From: Anomaloglossus baeobatrachus
Taxonomy: Eukaryota > Chordata > Amphibia > Anura > Aromobatidae
Length of the DNA stretch: 64,000 bases
Reading direction: 5' to 3'
Assembly: GCF_048569485.1 (NCBI RefSeq)
Contig: NC_134354.1
Coordinates: 440,303,279-440,367,278 of the forward strand
Under the pieces are notes generated by a model, which worked only from the letters and a program-made list of their open reading frames with translations, had not been told where the DNA came from and made no database searches. Positions 22,563 through 32,464 of the stretch are shown here, piece after piece; position 1 is the stretch's first letter, and each line of letters begins with the position of its first letter. The position numbers were made by a program, and so were the translations under genes.

Positions 22563-25500
22563 CCTCCCCCCTTTTGAGGGCGCTAGGGGGCAGCACACTC
22601 CGGTGTTCCCCCGTGCGCCCGTCCGCGACCTCTCCTTGTCGGGACAGCCCGTCTGCGTTACCGTGGTCACGGCCCCTTTTGTGGCGAATGGTGAAGTTGT
22701 ATTGCTGGAGCGCAAGGCTCCATCGCAACAATCGCCCATTCGTCCCAGAGACGGTGTGCAACCAGCTGAGGGGATTGTGGTCCGTCTCCACGATGAAGTG
22801 GCGCCCGTATAGATAGGGTTGCAGACGCTGCAGGGCCCACACTATGGCCAGGCACTCCTTCTCCATCGTGGAATAGGCAACTTCCCTTGGTAACAGCTTC
22901 CTGCTCAGGTACAAGACTGGGTGCTCTTGGCTCGCAGAGTCCACCTGGCTGAGCACCGCACCGAGGCCGAAGTCACTGGCGTCGGTCTGTACTACAAACG
23001 GCCGCGTGAAGTCGGCTGCCTGTAGCACGGGCGGGCTGGACAGGGCGTCCTTTAGGGCCCGGAAGGCTGTCTCGCAGTCCATTGTCCAATCGACTGCAGA
23101 GGGCAGCTTCTTCTTGGTGAGGTCCGTCAAGGGCTTTGCCAGGCTACTATAGCATGGAACAAACCTCCTATAGTACCCAGCGGTCCCCAAGAAGGACATC
23201 ACCTGCTTCTTGGTCCTGGGGGTGGGCCAGGATGCGATGGCTTCCACCTTCTCAGGCTCGGGCTTCAGGGTTCTCCCACCTACCCGGTGACCGAGGTACT
23301 GGACCTCGCTCATGGCCAGCTGACACTTTCCCGGCTTGATGGTCAAACCTGCCCGGTGGATCCGCCTGAGCACCTGTGCTAGATGCTCTAGGTGATCTTC
23401 CCAGGTGGGACTGAAGACGGCAATGTCATCCAGGTACGCGGCCGCGTACCCTTCAAGTCCCTTGAGCAGGGTGTTGACCATCCGCTGGAAAGTGGCAGGG
23501 GCATTCCTCATCCCGAATGGCATCACCGTGGACTCGTACAGTCCAAATGGGGTAATAAAGGCAGAGCGTTCCCTGGCCTTGCGAGTCAGGGGGATCTGCC
23601 AATATCCCCGGCTCAGGTCCATGATGGTCAGGTACTGAGCCCCGGCCAACTGATCGAGCAGGTCATCGATGCGTGGCATTGGGTACGCATCGGCGACCGT
23701 GACAGCATTGAGCCCCCTGTAGTCCACGCAGAACCGAGTGGTTCGGTCCTTCTTAGGGACGAGGACTACAGGCGAGGCCCAAGCGCTGTTGGATGCCTGG
23801 ATCACCCCCAGCTCCAGCATCTCGTCAATCTCCTGGCGCATGTGTTGCTGCACCTCCAGGGAGACCCGATATGCTGAACGCCGGATCGGGGGATGATCCC
23901 CAGTGTCCACGTGATGGACAGCCAAGTCAGTCCTTCCGGGCTGGTTGGTAAACAACCCCCGGAAGGGGTGTAGGGTGGCCCACAGCTGGGACCGTTGGTC
24001 CTCCAAGAGCTGGTGGCCAACCTCCACATCCTCAATGGATCCGCCTGCCCTAACCTGGGCTAGCATATCCAAGAGGGTTTCCGCTTCTCCCTCCTCGGGC
24101 AGGTTGCACACGGGGAGCGCACATGCCTCCCGCTCATGATGTGCCTTCATCATGTTCACATGGAAGGGCTTCCGCCTTCCACGGGCAGGGTCCAGGGTGA
24201 CCAGGTACGTCACAGGGTTGAGCTGCTGGTACACGAGGTATGGGCCTTCCCAGGCTGCCTGAAGCTTGTCCTGTGGTACGGGGACCAGTACCCACACCTT
24301 TTGACCCACTTGGTAGGTCCTCTCACAAGCGTTCTGGTCGTACCAACGCTTCTGATCGGCCTGGGCTTGAGCCATATTGTCGTGTACCAGTTGCGTCAAG
24401 GCCTGCATTTTGTCCCGGAAGCGCATGACATACTCGATGACCGACACTCCAGGGGTGGCCAAATCCCCTTCCCACGCCTCTTTCACCAGAGCCAGGGGGC
24501 CCCGCACACGTCGCCCGTACAGGAGCTCAAACGGTGAGAATCCTGTTGAGGCCTGTGGAACCTCCCGGTAAGCAAATAACAGGTGTGGGAGATACCGCTC
24601 CCAGTCACGCCCATGGGAGTCGACCAACATCTTAAGCATCTGCTTTAAGGTGCCATTGAACCGCTCGCACAGGCCATTAGTCTGTGGATGGTACGGGCTG
24701 GCCACCAGATGTCGCACCTGGACTTGCTTACAGAGGGCCTCCATCAGCTGGGACATGAATTGGGTCCCCCGGTCAGTGAGCATTTCCTGGGGAAAACCCA
24801 CTCGGGAGAAAATCTCCAGCAATGCGGTGGCCACCTTGTCAGCCCGAATGGACGACAAGGCCACTGCTTCTGGGTACCGGGTGGCATAGTCAACTACCGT
24901 CAGTATGAAGCGTTTCCCGGAGCTGCTGGGGATGGCCAGCGGGCCGACCAGATCCACAGCCACCCTCCTGAAAGGCTCATCGATGATGGGCAGAGATACC
25001 AGTGGGGCTTTGGGGCGTGGCCCCGCCTTCCCCACTCTCTGACAGGTTTCACACGAACGGCAGTAGGCAGCCACATCGGCCCCCATTTTTGGCCAGTAGA
25101 AATGCTGGTTTAACCTGGCCTTGGTCTTAGCGATCCCTAGGTGTCCGGCCATCGGAATCTCATGTGCGATCCGCAACAACTCCGTCCGGAACGGATAGGG
25201 TACCACCAACTGTCGGTCCCTGGGCCACGCCTCCGGTGAACCCTGCTGGACCGTGGCCCGGTACAGCCGTCCTTGGTCCCAGACCACTCGCTCCGGGTCC
25301 GAGTCCGAGGGAGGCTGTGCCGCCTGCTCCTTTAGAGCTTTCAGGCTGTCGTCAGCTTCTAACGCTGCCTGAAACCCCTGACCAGATGTGGCCAGAATCG
25401 ACGAGACTGTCACATCTTCGGTCAGTACCCCGGGACCTGTGTCCTGGCCTCCACCTGACTCGGCTGCCACTTGGTCAGAAGGGGAAGAGCTATCGGACCT

Positions 25501-27099
25501 CCGGGAGGCCCCTTGGCTTCCAGCACTCCCACTGCGGGTGACAGCGGCCACAGCCGCTGCGACCGTGGGTCGTGCCTGCTCCTCCTCCGTTCCTGACCAA
25601 GTCGCCGGTTCAGGCAGACCTACCTGGCTTCCTGACACCCCGGTTGTGGGGGAACCATGCACCGAGATCTTACCTGGGAGCACTTCCGCTCCTGGACCGG
25701 CCCCAATCTCACCTGCCTGTTCCCCTCCTGCAGCAACAGAACCCCGCTGTGAAATCTCTGGGGACCCCACATTTGCTGTGGTAGCCCCCACCCCACACAC
25801 TGGTCCTCCCCCTGCAGCACCCTGCTCTCTGCTTATCCCTGCAGAGGGCAACAGATCCCAGCTCACAGGCTGGTTACTTGTAGAGGCATTGTCACACCTT
25901 TCTCTGACCCCCTCCCCTGTCACAGCTGCAGCTGCGTGTGTGTCTATGGTGTCTGTGCAAGCAGAAATATCAGAGTTCACTCCCTCCTCCCTTACATCAT
26001 TCATAGATAACACATTAACATTGTCCGGAGGCACGTCAGCACTGGCTGAAGGTTCAGCCTTTGGGGCGGGGCCAAACTGGGAGGTTATTTGCCCCAAATC
26101 TGTCCCAAGTAGCACGTTTGCAGGGATCCGATCAGTTACCCCCACCTCCCTCACCCCTCGCCCTGCGCCCCAGTCCACATAAATGTCAGCAACAGGCAGC
26201 GCCGGGTCAATGCCTCCAATCCCGGAGACAGCGAGGGTTTTTCCAGGGATCAAGTCTTGGGGGGACACCATCTCAGGCCGCACCAGAGTCACCTCCGAGG
26301 CGCTGTCTCGCAGTCCTATGGTCACAGACTGGCCGACGGTGACAGGTTGGAAGCTGTCCAGGGACCTACCACCACCCCCACCCACACAATACACCTTGGG
26401 CGGCCCTTGGGACGGGGACGGAGCCGGGGCCTTGGGACGCTGAGGGCACATGGCCTTGAAGTGTCCAGGTAGGTTGCACTGGTGGCACCGTCTTGGTTCC
26501 GCCACGGGCCTGGAGAGGGGAGTTGAGGGGGGCACCCCCTGCAGTCTAGGGGCAGGTGGGGCAGTCGCAGAATTCATCTTACCCCCTCTCCAGGTGCTGC
26601 TGGTGGCCGCTCTCCTGGCCTCAGGGGCCCGATTGTTGGTGTAGTCATCTGCCAGGGCAGCTGTAGCCGTGGATCCCTTTGGCTTCTGGTCTCGGATGAG
26701 CTGGCGGAGATCCTCAGGGCAGTTCCACAAGAGTTGCTCCGTGATGAACAAGTCCAGGATCTCCGGTCCGGTGGAAAGCTGCAGGCCTTGGGTCCAGTGG
26801 TCGGCAGCTCGGGCAAGTGCCCGCCGGTGGTCAGCCCAGGAGTCCTTTGGTCCCTTCTGCAGCGTCCGGAACTTCTTGCGGTAGGACTCCGGGGTGAGGT
26901 TGTACTGTTGGATCAGGGCCCGCTTGATGGTGTCGTAGCCCTGATCCGCCTCAGCAGGCAAGTCCCCAAGGATATCCAGGGCCTTACCCCTTAAACGGGG
27001 GGTCAGGTATTTGGCCCACTGGTCCTTGTTCAGATGATGCTGCAAGCAAGTCCGTTCAAAAGCAGTCAAGAAAGAGTCCAAGTCTCCACAAGTCTCCAT
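22558..27099 (-). CDS. Gmr1-like Gag C-terminus and Pol polyprotein
   Basis: One open frame of 1513 residues. Residues 1-200 are the gag capsid-like region; a CCHC zinc knuckle (CHQCNLPGHFKAMC) is at 205-218. The protease is at about 255-345, with DSAS in place of the common DSG/DTG and ANVLLGTDLG near the end. A low-complexity Ser/Gly/Ala linker spans 350-600. Integrase occupies about 640-990: HHCC finger (H646, H653, CRSCETC), catalytic D716, D776 and E812, and a GPY/F-like WEGPYLVYQ. Reverse transcriptase is about 1090-1280 with YLDD at 1222-1225. RNase H is about 1365-1490 (TDAS at 1372, ETDHNP near 1439). The frame continues through the polypurine tract and stops a few bases into the LTR. 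Integrase before RT defines the Gmr1-type order. Confidence 0.93.
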   Translation of the reverse strand: METCGDLDSFLTAFERTCLQHHLNKDQWAKYLTPRLRGKALDILGDLPAEADQGYDTIKRALIQQYNLTPESYRKKFRTLQKGPKDSWADHRRALARAADHWTQGLQLSTGPEILDLFITEQLLWNCPEDLRQLIRDQKPKGSTATAALADDYTNNRAPEARRAATSSTWRGGKMNSATAPPAPRLQGVPPSTPLSRPVAEPRRCHQCNLPGHFKAMCPQRPKAPAPSPSQGPPKVYCVGGGGGRSLDSFQPVTVGQSVTIGLRDSASEVTLVRPEMVSPQDLIPGKTLAVSGIGGIDPALPVADIYVDWGAGRGVREVGVTDRIPANVLLGTDLGQITSQFGPAPKAEPSASADVPPDNVNVLSMNDVREEGVNSDISACTDTIDTHAAAAVTGEGVRERCDNASTSNQPVSWDLLPSAGISREQGAAGGGPVCGVGATTANVGSPEISQRGSVAAGGEQAGEIGAGPGAEVLPGKISVHGSPTTGVSGSQVGLPEPATWSGTEEEQARPTVAAAVAAVTRSGSAGSQGASRRSDSSSPSDQVAAESGGGQDTGPGVLTEDVTVSSILATSGQGFQAALEADDSLKALKEQAAQPPSDSDPERVVWDQGRLYRATVQQGSPEAWPRDRQLVVPYPFRTELLRIAHEIPMAGHLGIAKTKARLNQHFYWPKMGADVAAYCRSCETCQRVGKAGPRPKAPLVSLPIIDEPFRRVAVDLVGPLAIPSSSGKRFILTVVDYATRYPEAVALSSIRADKVATALLEIFSRVGFPQEMLTDRGTQFMSQLMEALCKQVQVRHLVASPYHPQTNGLCERFNGTLKQMLKMLVDSHGRDWERYLPHLLFAYREVPQASTGFSPFELLYGRRVRGPLALVKEAWEGDLATPGVSVIEYVMRFRDKMQALTQLVHDNMAQAQADQKRWYDQNACERTYQVGQKVWVLVPVPQDKLQAAWEGPYLVYQQLNPVTYLVTLDPARGRRKPFHVNMMKAHHEREACALPVCNLPEEGEAETLLDMLAQVRAGGSIEDVEVGHQLLEDQRSQLWATLHPFRGLFTNQPGRTDLAVHHVDTGDHPPIRRSAYRVSLEVQQHMRQEIDEMLELGVIQASNSAWASPVVLVPKKDRTTRFCVDYRGLNAVTVADAYPMPRIDDLLDQLAGAQYLTIMDLSRGYWQIPLTRKARERSAFITPFGLYESTVMPFGMRNAPATFQRMVNTLLKGLEGYAAAYLDDIAVFSPTWEDHLEHLAQVLRRIHRAGLTIKPGKCQLAMSEVQYLGHRVGGRTLKPEPEKVEAIASWPTPRTKKQVMSFLGTAGYYRRFVPCYSSLAKPLTDLTKKKLPSAVDWTMDCETAFRALKDALSSPPVLQAADFTRPFVVQTDASDFGLGAVLSQVDSASQEHPVLYLSRKLLPREVAYSTMEKECLAIVWALQRLQPYLYGRHFIVETDHNPLSWLHTVSGTNGRLLRWSLALQQYNFTIRHKRGRDHGNADGLSRQGEVADGRTGEHRSVLPPSALKRGEV
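22563..22575 (-). other. Polypurine tract
   Basis: On the minus strand AAAAGGGGGGAGG lies immediately upstream of the LTR start TGTGAGG, the position of the plus-strand primer in LTR retrotransposons. It is also coding sequence for the last residues of Pol (Lys-Arg-Gly-Glu). Confidence 0.85.
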
Positions 27100-27690
27100 C
27101 CTTCTCCAGCACTAGGAAGTCCTCAACACTGACCTTTGGAAGTTTGGTGTCTGGAAGGTCACGGGTGGCTGATGAGGGCCGGAGCTGAGCTAGCTGCAGC
27201 TGGTAGTTACGCTCTGCCTGGCGCTCTTCACGCGCTGCTTGCCGCTCACGCTCGGCCATGAGTTCCTTGTAGCCCTCCCGGTCTCCAGCCTGGCGTAGGG
27301 CCATAGCCATTTGAAGAAGGCTATCCGAGCCTCCCAGGCTCGGTGGAATGGCACGTGGTGATCTGCGGCCCGCTGCGGAGCCTGGTGCTTCACTGTCCAT
27401 TGCAGAGCGGAGGGCTGGCGTCTGGCTCGTTGAGGACCCTTGGGCGAGCTGCTCCTCATCTTGTCCAGCAGTGCCCGGTTGTGCAATGTCCTCTGCAGAG
27501 CTGTTTTCTGGCGTCGAGCTCCTGGAGGACTCGTGGACAACCTCCTCATCGTCTCTGGCCTGAGCATCGGCCATTCCTTTGGCTTTGCTCCTGGTGCTCT
27601 CAGCCATTCTTGCAGACTTTTGGTCACTGACACAGAACTGACACCTGATGCCTCCACACACCTTACAGTATCTGCACTCTGACACTCTAG
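27056..27690 (-). mobile_element. Gmr1-like gag, N-terminal region
   Basis: Minus-strand coding region upstream of the 1513-residue frame. It starts MSECRYCKVCGGIRCQFC, a Cys-rich cluster, continues through a Ser/Glu-rich acidic segment, and then a charged, probably coiled-coil stretch (ERERQAAREERQAERNYQ). The end, LPKVSVEDFLVLEKDGD, leads into the capsid-like part of gag. The N-terminal cysteines could bind zinc. Fossil part. Confidence 0.7.
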
Positions 27691-27790
27691 TGTTGAGCTA
27701 GTCTGAAGACCCCAGCAGCCACAGCTGCTGCAGGCAGTCTTTAGTGTCTGGGAGTATGGGTCTCACACTCACACACACTATTATCTCGAT

Positions 27791-27808
27791 CCCACCGCTA
27801 TGCCACCA
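27791..27808 (-). other. Primer binding site, tRNA-Leu-like
   Basis: Three bases after the 5' LTR the minus strand reads TGGTGGCATAGCGGTGGG. The complement of a typical leucine tRNA 3' end, as I recall it, is TGGTGGCAGCGGTGGG; the match is complete apart from two extra bases (TA). This suggests, but does not prove, tRNA-Leu priming. Confidence 0.55.
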
Positions 27809-27811
27809 ATA

Positions 27812-29090
27812 TGTCACAAACCACCGGGGGGGTCACTCAGAAATCCCCCGCGCTGGCTACCAGTACGTCACAATCGGGGGGTAACAAGTGGGGGTCACCC
27901 CTCCTTTATGCCTCCCGACCGACAGACAGAGCACGTGACGCGCTCTCTAGCGCCCCTCTTATAGTCAGGCCAATTATGGAATTGCCCGACGATAAGCAAG
28001 GAGGCCGCTATACTACTTATGCCGATTATTGAAGGGTCCCCGGTGAGAGTAAGGTATATATTCCCCCGACCTCCGCGGGCGGAATATATAATATCTTCCC
28101 GAATCTCACTGGCCTCCCCACAATAATCCTTGGCACAACTCGCTGCCACCAACCGATTTACGGTAACTATTAGCCGAACACACAGACGTGGGATTCGAGA
28201 TCGAGATAACAGAACAGCTCAAGATTAATTATATAATTTAATCGCCTAAAGCACACTAGAAACTACAATATATACAATAGGGAATCTACAGTATATACAT
28301 ATGTCAGAGTACAGTTACAGATAAAGCATGGTTTACAAACAGATATGCAATTCAATCAGTTACCTTGTGTGTCTGGCCACAGGGGGGCGCTGTAGACCAG
28401 GTTTCTAGGATTCTTCCTCACAGGTCTTTCCCAACCAGGCCCCCGAGCAGAAGAACGCTGGAAAATGGCCGAAGTAGGGTTATCAACCTGGGCAGATCCA
28501 GGTCCCCTCCTACCTTAGTGACCTCACAGGGAAGCACTGCCACTCCCCCTGCATGGATCAGAATTATCCAGCAAAGGGGATTTTGGCTATAACTTTGCCT
28601 GGGAGCGTCGTAGGCAGACGCCAATGCTCTCATTGCGACAGTTATGAATTTAGCTACAGAACGAGGGGACTCATGACCTGTCTGCCAGTTCCCCATTGGC
28701 TGATATCACGCCTGGGGCATTTCCCAATGTCCTGTTCCCATAAAAAGGGGGTGCCGGCATCGTCCACATGCGGAGACACCATTTTTATGGTTGCCATATT
28801 TATCGGAAATATGGCTTGCGAGATATGAACCATTTTTTACTGGAGTCGTTCTGTCTGGCTATTTCCATAGCCTTGCTAACTAGCTAGCAGCTCCTACTAC
28901 AGGGTGACGGCAGGGAGTCATCCTGTGTCCATTGTCCTAAAGCCACCTAATTTCCATATCACAGGACATGGCCATGGATTTGTTGCTAAACCAGTTGTGT
29001 GAAGGGAAGGGGGTAGTGACACCAGGAGAGGGCTTCCTGACATGACTTGAATGTCATGATTTATCGTCATATCTCCGGATTTACCTCACA
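27812..29090 (-). repeat. 5' LTR of the Gmr1-like element
   Basis: A complete LTR of about 1279 bp. On the minus strand it begins TGTGAGGTAAATCC at 29090 and ends GGTTTGTGACA at 27812. The outer edge abuts the CCGCC target duplication at 29091. Over the part shared with 21760-22562 I see almost no differences, implying a recent insertion. Confidence 0.9.
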
Positions 29091-30236
29091 CCGCCCTTCG
29101 AGCCTCTGAAGGAAGTTTCCTTTTCTCGGCTGTCACAGAAAGTGGCGTTTCTTGTTGCGATCACATCGCTTCGGCGAGTGTCTGAGCTGGCAGCTCTGTC
29201 ATCCAAGGCTCCCTTCCTGGTGTTCCACCAGGACAAGGTAGTGCTGCGCCCTATTCCGGAGTTTCTCCCTAAGGTCGTATCCTCTTTTCATCTTAATCAG
29301 GATATATCCTTGCCTTCTTTTTGTCCTCATCCGGTTCACCGGTATGAAAAGGACTTACGTTTGCTAGATCTGGTGAGAGCACTCAGAATCTACATTTCCC
29401 GCACGGCGCCCATGCGCCGTGCCGATGCACTTTTTGTCCTTGTCGCTGGTCCGCGCAAGGGGTTGCAGGCTTCTAAAGCCACCCTGGCTCGATGGATCAA
29501 AGAACCAATTCTTGAAGCCTACCGTTCTGCGGGGCTTCCGGTTCCTTCAGGGCTAAAAGCCCACTCAACCAGAGCCGTGGGTGCGTCCTGGGCATTACGT
29601 CACCAGGCTTCGGCTCAACAGGTGTGCCAGGCAGCTACCTGGTCCAGTCTGCACACTTTCACCAAGCATTATCAGGTGCATACCTATGCTTCGGCGGATG
29701 CCAGCTTAGGTAGAAGAGTCCTGCAGGCGGCAGTGACACCCCCGTAGGGGAGGGCTGTTTTGCAGCTCTAACATGAGGTATTTCTTTACCCACCCAGGGA
29801 CAGCTTTTGGACGTCCCAATCGTCTGGGTCTCCCAATAGAGCGCTGAAGAAGAAGGGAATTTTGTTACTTACCGTAAATTCCTTTTCTTCTAGCTCTTAT
29901 TGGGAGACCCAGCACCCGCCCTGTTGTCCTTCGGGATGTTTTTTTGTTGTTTGCGGGTACACATGTTGTTCATGTTGAACGGTTTTTCAGTTCTCCGATG
30001 TTATTCGGAGTTAATTTGTTTACACCAGTTATTGGCTTCCTCCTTCTTGCTTTGGCACTAAAACTGGAGAACCCGTGATACCACGGGGGGGGTATAGCCA
30101 GAGGGGGAGGGGCCTTGCACTTTTAATGTAGTGCTTTGTGTGGCCTCCAGAGGGCAGTAGCTATACCCCAATCGTCTGGGTCTCCCAATAAGAGCTAGAA
30201 GAAAAGGAATTTACGGTAAGTAACAAAATTCCCTTC

Positions 30237-30447
30237 ATTGTGCACCTTAAACTGACGAGGAAGAAAATATCTAATAAAACACAATGAGATCGATGTAACC
30301 AACGCTCTGTGCTGGAAAAAGTCTGCATCCCTTAGAGATGTGGACTCCGCTCTACGTCTATTGGTCCAATAGTCTTTAGCCCGTAGCCAGCTCCTCACAC
30401 TGACGATTGTCCCTTCCCCATGGGTACCTAAGGATAGTATTTGTATA
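30237..30447 (+). other. rbbp7 intron 2, short unique stretch
   Basis: About 210 bases between DIRS copy 2 and the Tigger-like element. Nothing recognisable. Confidence 0.45.
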
Positions 30448-31281
30448 CAGTGGAACATTGGTTAACGAGAAAAATCCGCTCTGCGAGTGTGCTTGTTAAC
30501 CAAGTTACTCGGTCAGCAAAGCATGATTTCCCATAGGAAATCATTGCAATGCAGACAATTCGTTCCACAACTTGTTAAATGTCCCATCCTGGTGCCCTAT
30601 TGTGCCATTCCACACACGTACAAACACTCGCATATTATGCTCACCTTACCTTCCATTCCATCGCCAGTCTCCTGGGATTTGCTGTTCGCTGGTACGGGCT
30701 GTGTATCGGGTTACCATCACGACGAGGGAGGAACTTCCGCACCCAGAGCTCTGACGTCAAAGGCAGGAGCCGCTTGCCTCTGATTGATCAGCGCGCTGCC
30801 TTTGAGTAGCGGATGACAGGGAAAGTTCCTGCCTCGTTGCGATGCTTGCCGAATGCCGATACACATCCTATACCGGCAAACTACAGGACCCAGGAGGACG
30901 GTGATGGAACGGAAGGTACACATTATTCTCACCTTACCTTCCGTTCCATCACCGGCCTCATGGTTCTTGTAGTTCGCCGCGAGGATTCCTCCCTCGTTGC
31001 GATGTGCCGGCGAACTACAAGAACCATGAGGCCGGCGATGGAACGGAAGGTAAGGTGGGTATAACACTGTATTTGTGCGCGTGTGTGTTTTTGTATGCAT
31101 TTGTGTGGACTGCGAGAGCGGGTCAGAGGGCGGTGAAAGTACGGAACCGGAAGTGTGTGCGTTGAGTATTTTGCTTGTACAGCAAGGCTTTCTCGTCAAC
31201 AGAGTTACAAATTTACAGCAAGCTTTGCTCGTTAGGCAAAATACTTACTAACTGGGTTACTCGTTAAGCGAGGTACCACTG
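30448..31281. mobile_element. Tigger-like (Tc1/mariner) non-autonomous transposon
   Basis: Flanked by TA at 30446-30447 and 31282-31283. The left end is CAGTGGAACATTGGTTAACG; the complement of the right end is CAGTGGTACCTCGCTTAACG. CAGTGG...TTAACGAG-type ends with TA targets resemble pogo/Tigger elements. The interior near 30930-31050 holds a ~50-bp-arm palindrome (ACCTTCCGTTCCATCACCGG paired with the complement GGCGATGGAACGGAAGGT). No transposase. Its right end lies five bases from DIRS copy 3. Confidence 0.7.
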
Positions 31282-32464
31282 TATTTCTTTGTCGCTCCTA
31301 ATTGGGAGACCCAGACAATTGGGTGTATAGCTACTGCCTCCGGAGGCCACACAAAGTACTACACTCAAAAGTGTAAGGCCCCTCCCCTTCTGGCTATACA
31401 CCCCCCCCCGTGGGATCACGGGCTCCTCAGTTTTATGCTTTGTGCGAAGGAGGCCAGACATCCACGCATAGCTCCACTGTTTAGTCAGCAGCAGCTGCTG
31501 ACTATGTCGGATGGAAGAAAAGAGGGCCCATATTAGGGCCCCCAGCATGCTCCCTTCTCACCCCACTTTCTGTCGGCGGTGTTTGTTAAGGTTGAGGTAC
31601 CCATTGCGGGTACGGAGGCTGGAGCCCACATGCTGATTCCTTCCCCATCCCCATTAGGGCTCTGGGTGAAGTGGGACTTTACCGGTCTCCGGGCACTGAG
31701 GCCGTGCTCCATCCACAGCCCCTGGAGGATCTGCTGGATACGGAGCGGAGTTTTCTCAGGGACAGGACCCTGCTCCATCAAGGTACTCAGTGTCCCCGTG
31801 CTTATCGCACGCACACCGCAGCATTGCTGGGTGTGTTAGTGCGCCGGGGTAAACAGCGCTGCTGCGCTGGTGCCGTTACTCACTACAGCTCTGCTGAGTG
31901 AGGTGACTTGTACGATCGGCCGATCCGGCCGCTGGGGTCAGTGTTTACTGGTCGCGGCTGGGATTTGTGGTGCGCCGGGGACTTCCGCGCTGGCCGTGCA
32001 TATATGACGGCCGCGCTAGATTACTACAGTCCCCGGCTTTTGCGGCCTACTCCGTATCGTTCCCGCCCCCCGGACCTGCCAGTCAGGAGGAGGGCGGGAC
32101 GCTGTACAGTCCAGCAGCGTTAAGGGCTGGAGTCTGTTTTACATACTCCAGCCCTCACACTAGGCACAGGGGGACGCAGTTTCCCGCTCTTTGGTTTGGG
32201 ACGCCCACGGTCCGCCCCTCTTCACAGGACGCCAGCAGCCATTACTGCCTGCACGCTGAGCTGCAGAGGGGAGGCTGGGAGACCCAGACAAGGGATTCTA
32301 CGACCTCACACCCGCTTTTCAGCGGGCGGTAAGCAGCCCTCAAGGGCTTTCCCCCACTTGTGCCATAGTGTACTTTGTATTTGTGCTGGCAATACTTTGC
32401 ACTGTACAGTCGCTGGTGGTTTTCTGCTATATACCCTCCTTAGATTTCTCAAGGAGATAACAGC

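Larger units (their letters stand above)
19684..29090 (-). mobile_element. Gmr1-like Ty3/gypsy LTR retrotransposon with a compound LTR cluster
   Basis: The insertion is flanked by the 5-bp duplication CCGCC (19679-19683 and 29091-29095) inside the recombinase region of DIRS copy 2. Coding strand is minus. From the right: 5' LTR 27812-29090, primer binding site near 27791-27808, gag, protease, integrase, reverse transcriptase, RNase H, polypurine tract 22563-22575, then a 3' LTR portion 21760-22562. Beyond it lie a full inverted LTR (20483-21759) and a partial inverted LTR (19684-20482). Integrase precedes RT, the Ty1/copia-like order known for the Gmr1 group of Ty3/gypsy elements. The LTR portions belonging to the element look almost identical and pol is open throughout, so the insertion is young and looks close to whole, with perhaps one break. 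Confidence 0.88.
17192..30236 (+). mobile_element. DIRS-type element, copy 2, split by a Gmr1-like insertion
   Basis: The left terminus CTTCAGCGCTCTATTGGGAG starts at 17192; the right terminus ends ACAAAATTCCCTTC at 30236. Left inverted repeat is about 17192-17345, ICR about 29795-29915, right inverted repeat about 30045-30236. The gag start region near 18360 has CAACGANLPAGSDDP and HCVQC. RNase H and methyltransferase-like motifs follow (18800-19370). The recombinase region begins near 19370, is interrupted from 19684 to 29090 by another retroelement, and resumes at 29091-29747 with LRRVSELAALSSKAP and KAHSTRAVGASWAL. Net of the insertion it is about 3.6 kb, well short of the ~6 kb copies, so it is an internally reduced and rearranged fossil. 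Same sense as rbbp7. Confidence 0.88.

Noticed and set aside
25388-26182. A 264-residue plus-strand gene opposite the Gmr1-like pol
   Set aside because: It is antisense to the low-complexity linker of the 1513-residue minus-strand frame; no domain and no independent signals.
19684-29090. Endogenous retrovirus with env
   Set aside because: The coding region ends at the polypurine tract directly after RNase H; there is no room for env, and the pol order is Gmr1-like.
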